Assembly: GCF_902506325.1 (NCBI RefSeq)
Contig: NZ_LR732328.1
Location: 248,001-312,000 of the forward strand
Reading direction: 5' to 3'
DNA: 64,000 nt
DNA from: Limnobacter sp. 130
Lineage (GTDB): Bacteria > Pseudomonadota > Gammaproteobacteria > Burkholderiales > Burkholderiaceae_B
Positions 9,421 to 17,083 of this stretch are shown piece by piece; positions within the stretch are counted from its first letter, which is position 1, and each line of letters opens with the position of its first letter. The notes below the pieces were generated by a model. It was not told where the DNA came from and ran no database searches. It was given only the letters and a program-made list of their open reading frames with translations. The position numbers and the translations under genes were made by a program.

Positions 9421-9979
9421 TCGATATCTCAGTTAGAAATTGCTTCTCTAGCTCAAGAATGCTTTTCTTTCGCTCTTTCATTCGTTTGGCAGGAACGCCA
9501 AAATATATCCCCCAAGGATCAGTGCTAATATTTACCAAGGACATGGCACCCACTGAGCATCCCTCGCCAATATAAACGCCAGGCATAACAATACTATTAG
9601 CCCCAACTATTACATGCCTACCCAATATAACTGGTTCAAATATTTCCTTCTTATATTTTTTCGGAATCAAGGAATTTGTAAGCGATCCGCCGGAATAATC
9701 GTCGCTCTGAGAAAAGATTTTTACTCCATATGCAATCGTAGTAAAATCAGAAAAAGTGATTCCTGGAGTACCTCCCGCAACTAGGCACATGGGCGTAATA
9801 TGACAATACTTCCCAATTGTAACGCTACCTGAAATAACGCAAAAGTCATCTATGCGAGAGTGATCTCCAATTTCAATCTGCTCGCAATCATAAATGCTGG
9901 CCTTATCACTTATCTTCACGTGAACACCAATGCTTTTGAAACCTAGGCTCAGCAATTGATCTTGATTTAAATAGGCCAT
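9407..9979 (-). CDS. Hexapeptide-repeat acyltransferase, probably dTDP-Fuc4N N-acetyltransferase
   Basis: A 190-residue left-handed beta-helix acyltransferase: many hexapeptide turns (IEIGDHSRIDDFCVI, VTIGKYCHITPMCL, ILGRHVIVGANSIVM) and a VPAKR end. Enterobacteria acetylate dTDP-Fuc4N with WecD, a GNAT enzyme; no GNAT gene is seen here, so this hexapeptide enzyme sitting between wecE and wecF is the likely functional replacement, as VioB does for dTDP-Qui4N (family knowledge). That assignment is inference. It overlaps the wecE start by 14 bp. AT-rich relative to wecE. Confidence 0.8.
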   Translation of the reverse strand: MAYLNQDQLLSLGFKSIGVHVKISDKASIYDCEQIEIGDHSRIDDFCVISGSVTIGKYCHITPMCLVAGGTPGITFSDFTTIAYGVKIFSQSDDYSGGSLTNSLIPKKYKKEIFEPVILGRHVIVGANSIVMPGVYIGEGCSVGAMSLVNISTDPWGIYFGVPAKRMKERKKSILELEKQFLTEISNDPL

Positions 9980-9981
9980 GA

Positions 9982-11010
9982 CTATCCTTTATATATTTCG
10001 CGCCAAGACTGAAGCAAATTTTTGCTCGAAAAGTAGTTCTCAATGATTTTCGAATTACTTCTGGCATGATTTACCTCTAATGGCAATAGATCAAGACGCT
10101 CGATGTCATAAACAAGTGCGCCAAGCGATCGGATTGCATTGTAGGAAGTTACATCAGATCTCATAAATACTTTTTTGCCCATTCCAAGGAGTGTGGTTAT
10201 GTTTCCCATACCTTGTTGCCGCTTATGGTTGAAGATTGCGATATCAATTTTCGCGAGTAATTGTTTGTATTCATCAAATCGAATAAACTCAAGCAGCGGA
10301 ATAAACTTATCGCCAAAAATATTTTTCCCGTAGTCTGCTACCTTCTTTGCGTGTTCCGCGTCACCATATGAAAGCGGGCAAAATATCTGAATATTCTCGG
10401 TCGCATATGGCCTCAGCTTTTCCAGAGCATCAATATGATTGTTGCTCGGGTCCGCTGAATTACCTAATAAAATGTTTCTTCCGTCATGCGGCGTATCCTG
10501 TATGGGCGACTCTTGATGCAAGTTGCTCGGATACATGAAGCACTCATGCCAGACACCTTTCGCGCCATACCACTCTTGAGCTAGCTCATAGTCACCTCTA
10601 ATATGGGTTACCAGATGCCCAAGCCTTTTGATTACAAATAATCTTGCTAGTTCTATAATTCTTGATTTAACGTTTGTTTTTTTTCTGGTGTGCGAATACA
10701 AATCGCCGCCCCATATTGTCCAGTACACGCGTTTTAAGAGCCACGGCTGCAGAAGGAGATAAATGTAAATGTTGTGCCCAATCAAGCCGTGTACTATAAT
10801 TTTTTCTGCTTTATTCATGTACTTGACGGCTATTAAAAGCTTTTTGACTTGAGAAAGATTTTCTCGCAGTAGTACAGTATTTTTGCTTTTAATTTCATGT
10901 TTTTTGTTTTCAAAAATCAAAAATAAATGATTATCTATCGAGAAATTTTCATTCATGAACTCAAGAAATGGATTGGTAAACTTTTCTGCGTGCATGTAAT
11001 GGAGGATCAT
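9982..11010 (-). CDS. WecF-like dTDP-Fuc4NAc transferase (GT56)
   Basis: Resembles the enterobacterial common antigen transferase WecF/RffT, which adds Fuc4NAc to a lipid-linked disaccharide. Supporting features are the opening MILHYMHAEKFTNPFLEFM, the VYWTIWGGDLYSHTRK segment, and a C-terminal stretch with FDEYKQLLAKIDIAIFNHKRQQGMG. At 342 residues it is near WecF length. It is directly next to the acyltransferase and wecE, which supports Fuc4NAc as donor. AT-rich. The acceptor lipid is unknown; no other enterobacterial common antigen genes are visible, so it probably serves this locus's own repeat unit. Confidence 0.78.
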   Translation of the reverse strand: MILHYMHAEKFTNPFLEFMNENFSIDNHLFLIFENKKHEIKSKNTVLLRENLSQVKKLLIAVKYMNKAEKIIVHGLIGHNIYIYLLLQPWLLKRVYWTIWGGDLYSHTRKKTNVKSRIIELARLFVIKRLGHLVTHIRGDYELAQEWYGAKGVWHECFMYPSNLHQESPIQDTPHDGRNILLGNSADPSNNHIDALEKLRPYATENIQIFCPLSYGDAEHAKKVADYGKNIFGDKFIPLLEFIRFDEYKQLLAKIDIAIFNHKRQQGMGNITTLLGMGKKVFMRSDVTSYNAIRSLGALVYDIERLDLLPLEVNHARSNSKIIENYFSSKNLLQSWREIYKG

Positions 11011-11012
11011 TT

Positions 11013-12179
11013 TTAGTCCGATCCAAATATGTCTCTTGTGAATATTTTATTTTCCACATCATCCAATTCAATTGTTTTTCGATTTGTGATAATGAGACTG
11101 GCTTCATTCTTAAATGCCGAAATATCATTCACTACACGGAAGTTGTGGAATTCTGTTTCTTGTAAAACTGGCTCATAAACAATTACATTAATACCCCTTG
11201 CCTTGATCCGCTCCATAATTCCCTGAATGCTGGATGCACGGAAGTTGTCTGAGCCTGCTTTCATGATCAGGCGGTAGATGCCCACCACTTTAGGCTTTCG
11301 ACGGATGATTTCATCTGCAATGAAGTCTTTTCGGGTGGTGTTCGACTCGACAATCGCATGAATTAGATTCTGAGGAACCTCACGGTAATTGGCCAGCAAC
11401 TGCTTGGTATCTTTGGGCAGACAGTAGCCACCATAGCCGAAGCTGGGGTTGTTGTAGTGGTTGCCTATGCGCTGGTCGAGACAAACTCCGTCGATGATCT
11501 GGCGGGTGTTTAAGCCATGAGTGGCGGCGTAGGTGTCCAGTTCGTTGAAGTAGGCCACGCGCATGGCGAGGTAGGTATTAGCGAAGAGCTTGATCGCTTC
11601 AGCCTCAGCGCTGTCCGTGAACAGCGTGGGGATATCTTGTTTGATCGCGCCTTCCTTGAGCAGGTTGGCGAAGGCTTCGGCGCGGGCTGACTTCCCTCCG
11701 ACGATTATGCGGCTGGGGTACAGGTTGTCATGCAGCGCCTTTCCTTCGCGTAGGAATTCGGGGGAGAAAATCAGCTTGTCGGTACCCAGCGCCTGTCTGG
11801 TTTTGGCGGTGTATCCCACTGGCACCGTGGACTTGATGACCATCACCGCGTTTGGGGTGATGTCCATGACGTCTTTGATGACCGCCTCGATGGAACGGGT
11901 ATTGAAATAGTTGGTCTCGGGGTCGTAGTCGGTCGGTGTAGCGATGATGACGAAATCTGCATCGGTATATGCGTCTTGTTTATCTAGGGTGGCCCGGAAA
12001 TTGAGGGTACGGTGGGCCAGAAATTCTTTAATTTCTTTGTCGTCGATCGGGGATTGTTTTTTGTTCAGCAGTTCTACTCTTTCAGGAACGATGTCCAAGC
12101 ACACCACTTCGTCGTGTTGCGCCAGCAGAATACCGTTGGAAAGGCCCACATAACCGGTTCCAACTACAGCTATTTTCAT
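11013..12179 (-). CDS. ugd: UDP-glucose 6-dehydrogenase
   Basis: NAD-dependent four-electron oxidation of UDP-glucose to UDP-glucuronate. N-terminal Rossmann motif [19 protein letters not shown], a STVPVGYT segment, and the catalytic cysteine in the [14 protein letters not shown] motif. At 388 residues it is the short Gram-negative form. It begins in a 4-bp overlap with the EPS-type MarR gene, so both come from the same mRNA. Its presence indicates glucuronic acid, or a UDP-GlcA-derived sugar, in the polymer. Confidence 0.95.
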   Translation of the reverse strand: MKIAVVGTGYVGLSNGILLAQHDEVVCLDIVPERVELLNKKQSPIDDKEIKEFLAHRTLNFRATLDKQDAYTDADFVIIATPTDYDPETNYFNTRSIEAVIKDVMDITPNAVMVIKSTVPVGYTAKTRQALGTDKLIFSPEFLREGKALHDNLYPSRIIVGGKSARAEAFANLLKEGAIKQDIPTLFTDSAEAEAIKLFANTYLAMRVAYFNELDTYAATHGLNTRQIIDGVCLDQRIGNHYNNPSFGYGGYCLPKDTKQLLANYREVPQNLIHAIVESNTTRKDFIADEIIRRKPKVVGIYRLIMKAGSDNFRASSIQGIMERIKARGINVIVYEPVLQETEFHNFRVVNDISAFKNEASLIITNRKTIELDDVENKIFTRDIFGSD

Positions 12180-12550
12180 GAGTGTTCCCCGGATTGTTGT
12201 TGGCTTACTTTACTTTTTGTCTCTTCAAGCGTCAGGGCGTCAATTTCTGCTTTAAGTGCTTCGTACTCTTCCATCTTCCGCTTCAAAAACGCGCTGGTTA
12301 GTTTGGCTTTTTCTTTAATACCGCTGGGCGTAAGTACATATACATACCCAAATTTGTTCTTGCTGTTGGCGAAGTTTTGCATCTTCACTAGGCCTTTTTC
12401 AGTCAATGCCTTCAGGCAGTAGTTCAGCCCGCCCACGCTTACGCCCAGTTTTTCAGCCAGTTCGCGTTGGGTAAGGTCGGGGTTTTCTTCCAGCAGCCGC
12501 ATAACGCGGTAGTAGGTGTCTTCTTGAAGTTTGGCTTGGCGGCTGGTCAT
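12176..12550 (-). CDS. MarR family EPS-associated transcriptional regulator
   Basis: A 124-residue winged-helix protein of the group found as first gene of exopolysaccharide clusters. The HTH lies at residues 17-55 ([20 protein letters not shown] and [16 protein letters not shown]), followed by a beta wing with [17 protein letters not shown] and a C-terminal coiled-coil-like helix. As first gene of the operon, just after the ops element, it may sense or tune polysaccharide expression; no ligand is known. A perfect 6-bp inverted repeat lies 56-75 bp upstream of its ATG. Confidence 0.88.
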   Translation of the reverse strand: MTSRQAKLQEDTYYRVMRLLEENPDLTQRELAEKLGVSVGGLNYCLKALTEKGLVKMQNFANSKNKFGYVYVLTPSGIKEKAKLTSAFLKRKMEEYEALKAEIDALTLEETKSKVSQQQSGEHS

Positions 12551-12567
12551 TTTGAAAGTATTTTAAA

Positions 12568-12579
12568 CACGCTACCGCC
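12568..12579 (-). promoter_or_regulatory. ops element (RfaH recruitment site) in operon leader
   Basis: The minus strand reads GGCGGTAGCGTG, 17 bases before the ATG of the first operon gene, in the sense direction. This equals the ops sequence at the end of the E. coli JUMPstart element, which pauses RNA polymerase and loads RfaH. An rfaH gene is present at 28907-29410. The 12-base match has far lower chance expectation than the bare 8-mer GGCGGTAG. RfaH dependence is inferred from the motif and the presence of the factor. Confidence 0.8.
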
Positions 12580-12605
12580 CTGCTGTTCAACGATCAGCAA
12601 GCGCG

Positions 12606-12625
12606 GGTTAACACGTAGCTTAACC
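12606..12625. promoter_or_regulatory. Inverted repeat GGTTAA-N8-TTAACC upstream of ops/MarR
   Basis: Perfect 6-bp arms separated by 8 bp, 26-45 bp upstream of the ops element in the leader/promoter region of the polysaccharide operon. Symmetric sites of this size suit dimeric MarR-type regulators, so autoregulation by the adjacent EPS-associated MarR protein is possible. No confident -35/-10 pair was identified around it. Confidence 0.4.
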
Positions 12626-12681
12626 AAGTTTTGTTAAAGTTTGAACAATCAAAGTCTGTCGAAGGCAGTTTTTTCACAGGT

Positions 12682-12697
12682 CCCCGCAATTGCGGGG
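12682..12697. repeat. Perfect 16-bp palindrome CCCCGCAATTGCGGGG
   Basis: Self-complementary sequence between the end of hipA and the polysaccharide operon promoter region. It could form a stem, but no T-run follows it in the hipA direction (the T-run is on the other side), so it is not a standard terminator for hipA. It may instead be a protein site or a terminator for transcripts read in the other direction. Confidence 0.35.
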
Positions 12698-12721
12698 AAG
12701 GAGCAGTTTGTAGGCTCGGCT

Positions 12722-14047
12722 TTAGCGCAGCACCAAATCCGAAATGGCCCTTTGAATACCAACACTATTCTGTTTAAGTTGGATTAGTCTTCTTTCAAGT
12801 ATTTGCAGGTATTGCTGCAGGTGTTGCTCTTCAAACGGTTTAAGGCCTGTTAGCGTGGCTAAAACACCTTTCGCGCTTGTTTCAAGCATATCGATTTGCT
12901 TTGCAAACCGCTGGCTGACCAGTTTGCCGGGTAGCCCACATGCGTGTGCAAAGCAGGCCAGGTCGTAGGTGCTGGGTAGGTTGCCGTTGTCTAGAAATTC
13001 ATCTCCTAGCCCCATGGCCCAGTCGTGAGCAAAGTCGAACATCAGCACATTCACCAGATCGTAGAAAGGGCTCAATTCAATACCTTGCGTATCCACGAAA
13101 AAGCTGAGGTTTTTTGCATGGCAATCGGCATTGCCCACCAACAGGTTAAAAATTGTCCAATCCAGCAGTTGCAAGGTGTGCTTGGCGGGTTGTTTGGCCC
13201 ACTGTTGCGTGGCAAATAGCTCAGGAAAAGAAACGCCATCGCGAATGTGGCGGGTGTGTTTACCATGGGCAAGCGGGCGTTCGTATTTTTGCATGGCATC
13301 GCGGTTTAATAATTGACAGCCGTCGATTGTGTGTTTGCGCTGCACTTCGGTGTGGTTATGGTTGAACCGGCGGTCGAACCGTTCAACCAGAAGGGCGCTG
13401 TGCTCGCCAATTTGTATTTTTTCCGCCCGGTTAACTGGCAAGCCAATTGCTTTGGCCAATTGAAGTGTAAACAACTCATTAACAACCAAGCCGGGTGCTT
13501 TAGCTGACTCAAATTTTAGCAGGTGGGTCGATGCCCAAGCCCCGTCTGCAAAGCCCAGGCCTTGTGTGGGGTGTTTCATCACATTAAGTTTGTCTTGTAC
13601 GCCAGCGGCTGACAGGTGTACTTTTCCGTTCCAAACAGCCAGGTTTCTGTCGTTCTCGTTGAGTCGTTTTTCTAGCTCGCACAAATCAAGGGGCTGGAAT
13701 TGTGCCGGTTGTTGGAGTTGTTCAATATTTGCCGCCAAAGCCAGTGAGCCCGGGGCTTCAAGGCCAAGTGTGCCCAGAATTGCAAAGTGGTTTTCTTTGC
13801 TGATGGCGAGGTACTGCAGGGCTTTGTCGAACACGTTGCCTTCAGGGAACATGTTGCGTAGAAAAAGGTTGGCTTCTTTTTCGCTTGCCGGGCCGTGCAA
13901 CGGCAGGTGCGGTGAAAGTGCGAAGCCTTGTTCTCGCCATTCTGGGGAGTATTCAAAGCGATGAATGCGCGTGTACTCAAAATGTACGGTGGCCACATGC
14001 TGTTGGCCCATGTACAAGCCAAGGGTTTGGTGTTCAGAACCAGCCAT
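12722..14047 (-). CDS. hipA: HipA family serine/threonine kinase toxin
   Basis: Kinase toxin of the HipBA class; relatives phosphorylate aminoacyl-tRNA synthetases and cause dormancy. From the chosen ATG (14047) it has 441 residues. The N-terminal subdomain includes LFLRNMFPEGNVFDKAL (61-77). The phosphate-binding loop is SAAGVQDK (146-153), the catalytic loop NADCHAKN (306-313, D308 and N313), and the metal-binding aspartate is in FYD (D330). All key residues look intact. It overlaps the hipB-like gene by 14 bp, the standard order. A further in-frame start at 14095 lies deeper in hipB and is less likely. Confidence 0.92.
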   Translation of the reverse strand: MAGSEHQTLGLYMGQQHVATVHFEYTRIHRFEYSPEWREQGFALSPHLPLHGPASEKEANLFLRNMFPEGNVFDKALQYLAISKENHFAILGTLGLEAPGSLALAANIEQLQQPAQFQPLDLCELEKRLNENDRNLAVWNGKVHLSAAGVQDKLNVMKHPTQGLGFADGAWASTHLLKFESAKAPGLVVNELFTLQLAKAIGLPVNRAEKIQIGEHSALLVERFDRRFNHNHTEVQRKHTIDGCQLLNRDAMQKYERPLAHGKHTRHIRDGVSFPELFATQQWAKQPAKHTLQLLDWTIFNLLVGNADCHAKNLSFFVDTQGIELSPFYDLVNVLMFDFAHDWAMGLGDEFLDNGNLPSTYDLACFAHACGLPGKLVSQRFAKQIDMLETSAKGVLATLTGLKPFEEQHLQQYLQILERRLIQLKQNSVGIQRAISDLVLR

Positions 14048-14312
14048 CGTTACCCCCGGTTGGCGTGTTCTGCAGCTGGGCACGTAGTTGCACACCCAAG
14101 CTGTTCAGAATTTTGAAAATCGTGGCCAGCTTTAAGGTTGCGGTTTTATTTTCGGCGGCAACAAAAGTACCAAGGCTGACGCCACTGAGTGCAGCGGCCT
14201 GCTCAATGGTTAAACCCTGTTGAGTACGGGCTGCTTTGATGAACAGGCCAAGTGATGCCGGGTCGCATGGGCTGCTGGAACTGGGGCTAGGGGTTGGATT
14301 GACTTTTTTCAT
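14034..14312 (-). CDS. hipB: XRE-family antitoxin, HipB-like
   Basis: A 92-residue protein with one helix-turn-helix: LGLFIKAARTQQGLTIEQAA then LSGVSLGTFVAAENKTATL. A proline/serine-rich N-terminal leader of about 18 residues precedes the HTH. HipB proteins bind and neutralise HipA and repress their own operon. Three near-identical 20-bp symmetric sites lie directly upstream (14314-14432), in keeping with autoregulation. Cognate partner is the hipA gene it overlaps. Confidence 0.88.
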   Translation of the reverse strand: MKKVNPTPSPSSSSPCDPASLGLFIKAARTQQGLTIEQAAALSGVSLGTFVAAENKTATLKLATIFKILNSLGVQLRAQLQNTPTGGNDGWF

Positions 14313-14313
14313 A

Positions 14314-14432
14314 AATTCTACTCAATTAGAATTAATTCCAATCATACTATCTAATGTGTAAAAATTCCAGCGTATTAGAATATTTCATTCAGGCAGTTCC
14401 ACGGTTTATTTAAATTCCACTACATTGGAATA
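14314..14432. promoter_or_regulatory. Three 20-bp operator-like inverted repeats upstream of hipB
   Basis: Three sites share the plan AATTCyA-N6-TrGAATw: 14314-14333 (arms AATTCTA/TAGAATT, perfect), 14363-14382 (AATTCCA/TAGAATA, imperfect) and 14413-14432 (AATTCCA/TGGAATA, six of seven paired). Starts are 49 and 50 bp apart, close to five helical turns. The first almost touches the hipB start codon and the last overlaps the stop of the upstream gene. The regular spacing suggests cooperative repressor binding. HipB or the second XRE protein is the likely ligand. Confidence 0.65.
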
Positions 14433-15226
14433 TATTCAAACCCCAACACAAGGGGTTGCGATACCTGGGCCGGGCGTTGTTGGTACGCCAGGCAGGCCTG
14501 TAGCTGACCTTGCGCGATGAAGGGCAGCAACTGTTGTAACAGATCAATTTCTGCAACAAAGTTTTTGCAGTAGGTGCGCGCTATTTCGTGCAGAACTTGT
14601 ACAAGTTTGGTTCGGTTTTCAGCCAGCGCAGTGAATTGTTGTTGGTTCAGGTTCAACACTGCATGCACAGCCTCGAATCCATATAACTGCTGAAGGTAAG
14701 TGTCCATGTCGGGGCGTGGGTGTTGCACCCATTCGCCAGTGTGTTGGGCGTGCAAAGCCCAGCGCAAGCCTTGCAATCGGTTATTGGGGTCGGCTTGTTT
14801 TTTAATGTGTTGCAGGGTTTGAATAAGCGGCCAGCAACTGGCGTGGTGTACCAAGGTGTCTGCAAATGGCTTGCGGCCTTGAATTGCAATTAACGCGCGC
14901 TGGCCAGGTGCAAGCGGTGGGGGGGTACGCAAGGGCGGTTTAACCACAGGGTTGTCGGGGTTGGCAAAGCTGAGCGAGCCCAGTTGCTGGCCGTTGAGTT
15001 GTTGCAGTTGGATAAGGTGGTCAGCGTGCAAACTGGCGTGCTGTGCAAACACCGGAAACAAATTGGCCTGTTGATAAAAGTTGGTGCTGGGTGGCATTAG
15101 CAAACTGACCCACTGTTGCTGCAGGCTATTGCTGCTGTAGTGAAACCAAAACCCATTGCTTGCGTGGCCCAACCAACCGCAGGGCTTGCCGCTGTTGAAC
15201 ACTTGCAGGGTTTGAATTGCGCTCAC
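14420..15226 (-). CDS. HipA-like protein lacking the kinase domain
   Basis: About 268 residues. The first ~90 residues resemble the HipA N-terminal subdomain (LQVFNSGKPCGWLGHASNGF, then ADHLIQLQQLNGQQLGSLSF), but no ATP-binding or catalytic loop of HipA is present. The rest is Gln/Leu-rich, with no recognised domain. The GTG at 15226 overlaps the TGA of the upstream XRE gene (GTGA) and is preferred; an ATG at 15268 would give a 46-bp overlap. Its pairing with an XRE gene mimics hipBA, so it may be a split or decayed HipA or a protein with new function. Confidence 0.65.
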   Translation of the reverse strand: MSAIQTLQVFNSGKPCGWLGHASNGFWFHYSSNSLQQQWVSLLMPPSTNFYQQANLFPVFAQHASLHADHLIQLQQLNGQQLGSLSFANPDNPVVKPPLRTPPPLAPGQRALIAIQGRKPFADTLVHHASCWPLIQTLQHIKKQADPNNRLQGLRWALHAQHTGEWVQHPRPDMDTYLQQLYGFEAVHAVLNLNQQQFTALAENRTKLVQVLHEIARTYCKNFVAEIDLLQQLLPFIAQGQLQACLAYQQRPAQVSQPLVLGFEYIPM

Positions 15227-15540
15227 TGGGTTTGAAAGTGTTGTTGTGCGTTGCTCAAGGTGGGCCATTGCACTGGTGCGGCGCTCAGCCCAAGGCCAAA
15301 CACCCGAAGCACCGCCATTGCGGTTGAAAATGAAACGTCTTCCCCGCGTTCAATTCGAAAAATGGTGTCGCGGCTTACCCCGGCCAATTCAGCCAGGGTG
15401 TCGGCAGTCATTTTCCCACCTTTGGGGCCGGCTTGCAGGCGTTGGCTGCGCACCAGGGCGGCCAGGTCAAGTTGGTTTTTGAGCAGCAAGTTGATTACTC
15501 CAGGTGTTTTGTTCAGGCCATGTTTTTGTTCTGTACCCAC
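15223..15540 (-). CDS. XRE-family transcriptional regulator/antitoxin
   Basis: A 105-residue protein with an HTH at about residues 28-80: LAALVRSQRLQAGPKGGKMT, then ADTLAELAGVSRDTIFRIERG, followed by VSFSTAMAVLRVFGLGL. It overlaps the fic gene end by 28 bp and the HipA-like gene start by 4 bp, so fic-xre-hipA-like form one minus-strand operon. The domain order and neighbour suggest an antitoxin/repressor for the kinase-less HipA-like protein; this is inference. Confidence 0.85.
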   Translation of the reverse strand: MGTEQKHGLNKTPGVINLLLKNQLDLAALVRSQRLQAGPKGGKMTADTLAELAGVSRDTIFRIERGEDVSFSTAMAVLRVFGLGLSAAPVQWPTLSNAQQHFQTQ

Positions 15541-16862
15541 GCATGGTATTGCGAGGGCCGCAGGCCATAACGCGCCAGCACACCCTCATGAATGCGGCGA
15601 AGTTCTTCAATCACCAAGGCTTGTACCTCAGCTTGATGTTCTGCATCTACTTCGCTTTTTATTGCGAACTGAATAATTTCAAATGCGTCGCGATTTGGGT
15701 TCATGACAACTTCCCGAACGGTATTTTTAATCAGTTCGCGCCATTGAAGGCGAAGAGGGTTGGGTTCGGCCAATTCTTGTGTAATTGTCAGGTATTCCTG
15801 GCTAGAGCGTTCATAGGCCCACACATACAGATCGCGAAGCAATTCAACTCGGGTCATTTCATATACCCCTAAAATTGCGCGGCTATAGGCGGCCTCGGGT
15901 ACTTCTAGAAAAGTAAGTGGGCACAGGTTGGCGCGAAAAAGGGGTAAGTTGGCTGCAAGCCGGGAGGTGCGCTTGTTGATGTCAGCGAACGGTTGCAAAT
16001 AGGGCAAATGCACCATCATGAAAAAGGATTGTTCGAACGGATCAATAATTTGATTGGCCTTGGCAAGTACTTGGTCCAGTAACTCGTTGATTTGCTGCGG
16101 TGCGGCCAAGGGGTGGTAAACACTTTTGCCGATATCCACTGCATGTTGACGCACACGGCCCTCGTCTTCCGGGTTGGGCAGCAGGTTTTCTGAAAGTGCG
16201 CTGTGCAGGTTCATGATGGTGTAGCGATCGAATGCCACGGTGTCGATGTTTTGAACCAGCAGTTCTATGGCTGTTTTGTGGTTCAAAATCATTTGTGTTT
16301 CAAGGGCGGCCTTGCCCGCAGCCGCGTGGCCTTGTTCAATCAGCTTGCGTGTGTCCAGTCGGGAGTAGGTATTGCCTTCCAGCTGGCTGGATGCCCAAGA
16401 CAAATCGATCAATAAACGATTCAAAATTGCGCGGCTGTATGTGCCCGCTGGCAAGTTTGTTTTAGAGGTATTGCCGATTCGATCAAGCTGTTGACGCAGT
16501 GTTGCCGACAAGTACCCAGTTTTGTTGGGTTGGTAGCTGGCCAGAAACTCTCGTTGATAGCCGATTGGTTTTCTGGCGTGAATGGGCAGATCGACGTAGG
16601 CGAGTATGTCTGCGCTGTCAACGGACACTGGAATATGCTGTGGAAACGAAGCATTGCCCTCATTTTTCTCATGGTTTGGCGCGTGGTATTTACGGGCACG
16701 CGCGGCGCCAAGGGCGGTAATTTCGCCATTTTGAACCATTTCACTGATCAAGCGCTGAGCTGTGCGGCGTGACAGCTCCGGGTGCATAGCCAACAATTCC
16801 ACAAGGCCGAGCCCCTGTGGATTTTTGGCAATGCTGCGGTAAATGCTGGTTTTGTTTGGCAT
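15513..16862 (-). CDS. Fic-domain protein with N-terminal winged helix and altered Fic motif
   Basis: A 449-residue protein. Residues 1-65 look like a winged helix (LVELLAMHPELSRRTAQRLI). An inhibitory (S/T)xxxE(G/N) helix is seen at S158-G163 (SSQLEG). The Fic active-site motif, normally HPFxxGNGRxxR, is here QPFADINKRTSR (290-301): the catalytic histidine is glutamine and the second glycine is lysine. Classic AMP transfer would be expected to be impaired, although this variant may define its own subgroup. It starts the fic-xre-hipA-like operon and is preceded by five TGGCGC-type boxes (16868-16934). Confidence 0.9.
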   Translation of the reverse strand: MPNKTSIYRSIAKNPQGLGLVELLAMHPELSRRTAQRLISEMVQNGEITALGAARARKYHAPNHEKNEGNASFPQHIPVSVDSADILAYVDLPIHARKPIGYQREFLASYQPNKTGYLSATLRQQLDRIGNTSKTNLPAGTYSRAILNRLLIDLSWASSQLEGNTYSRLDTRKLIEQGHAAAGKAALETQMILNHKTAIELLVQNIDTVAFDRYTIMNLHSALSENLLPNPEDEGRVRQHAVDIGKSVYHPLAAPQQINELLDQVLAKANQIIDPFEQSFFMMVHLPYLQPFADINKRTSRLAANLPLFRANLCPLTFLEVPEAAYSRAILGVYEMTRVELLRDLYVWAYERSSQEYLTITQELAEPNPLRLQWRELIKNTVREVVMNPNRDAFEIIQFAIKSEVDAEHQAEVQALVIEELRRIHEGVLARYGLRPSQYHAWVQNKNMA

Positions 16863-16867
16863 TGTTT

Positions 16868-16934
16868 TGGCGCAGTTTTAGTGGATATGGCGCAATTATG
16901 GCGCAATTTAAAAAATTGCGCCATTGTTTGGCGC
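16868..16934. promoter_or_regulatory. Cluster of TGGCGCAATT boxes with a perfect palindrome (operator)
   Basis: TGGCGCA occurs at 16868, 16888 and 16899, in reverse ending at 16923, and as TGGCGCT at 16928. The boxes at 16899-16909 and 16913-16923 form perfect 11-bp arms around a 3-bp AAA spacer. Spacings of 20 and 11 bp keep boxes on one DNA face. They sit between fic (minus) and gmd (plus); the nearest box is 6 bp from the fic ATG, suggesting autorepression by the Fic protein's winged helix. The remaining gap to gmd is AT-rich and probably holds its promoter. Confidence 0.65.
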
Positions 16935-17083
16935 TATTTCGAAGTTGATTATATTAATTGTTGTTTAATATTTTATCATTGTGGTGGTAATTTCAGACGA
17001 TAATTGATTCTAGCTGACTTGGTGTTTTAACCGTTGCACCTTAAGCTTTCGCTTTGAATTCAATTAAAGCAAGGCACCTAGCA

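Noticed and set aside
12682-12697. CCCCGCAATTGCGGGG as the hipA terminator
   Set aside because: No T-run follows it in the direction of hipA transcription; kept only as a palindrome.
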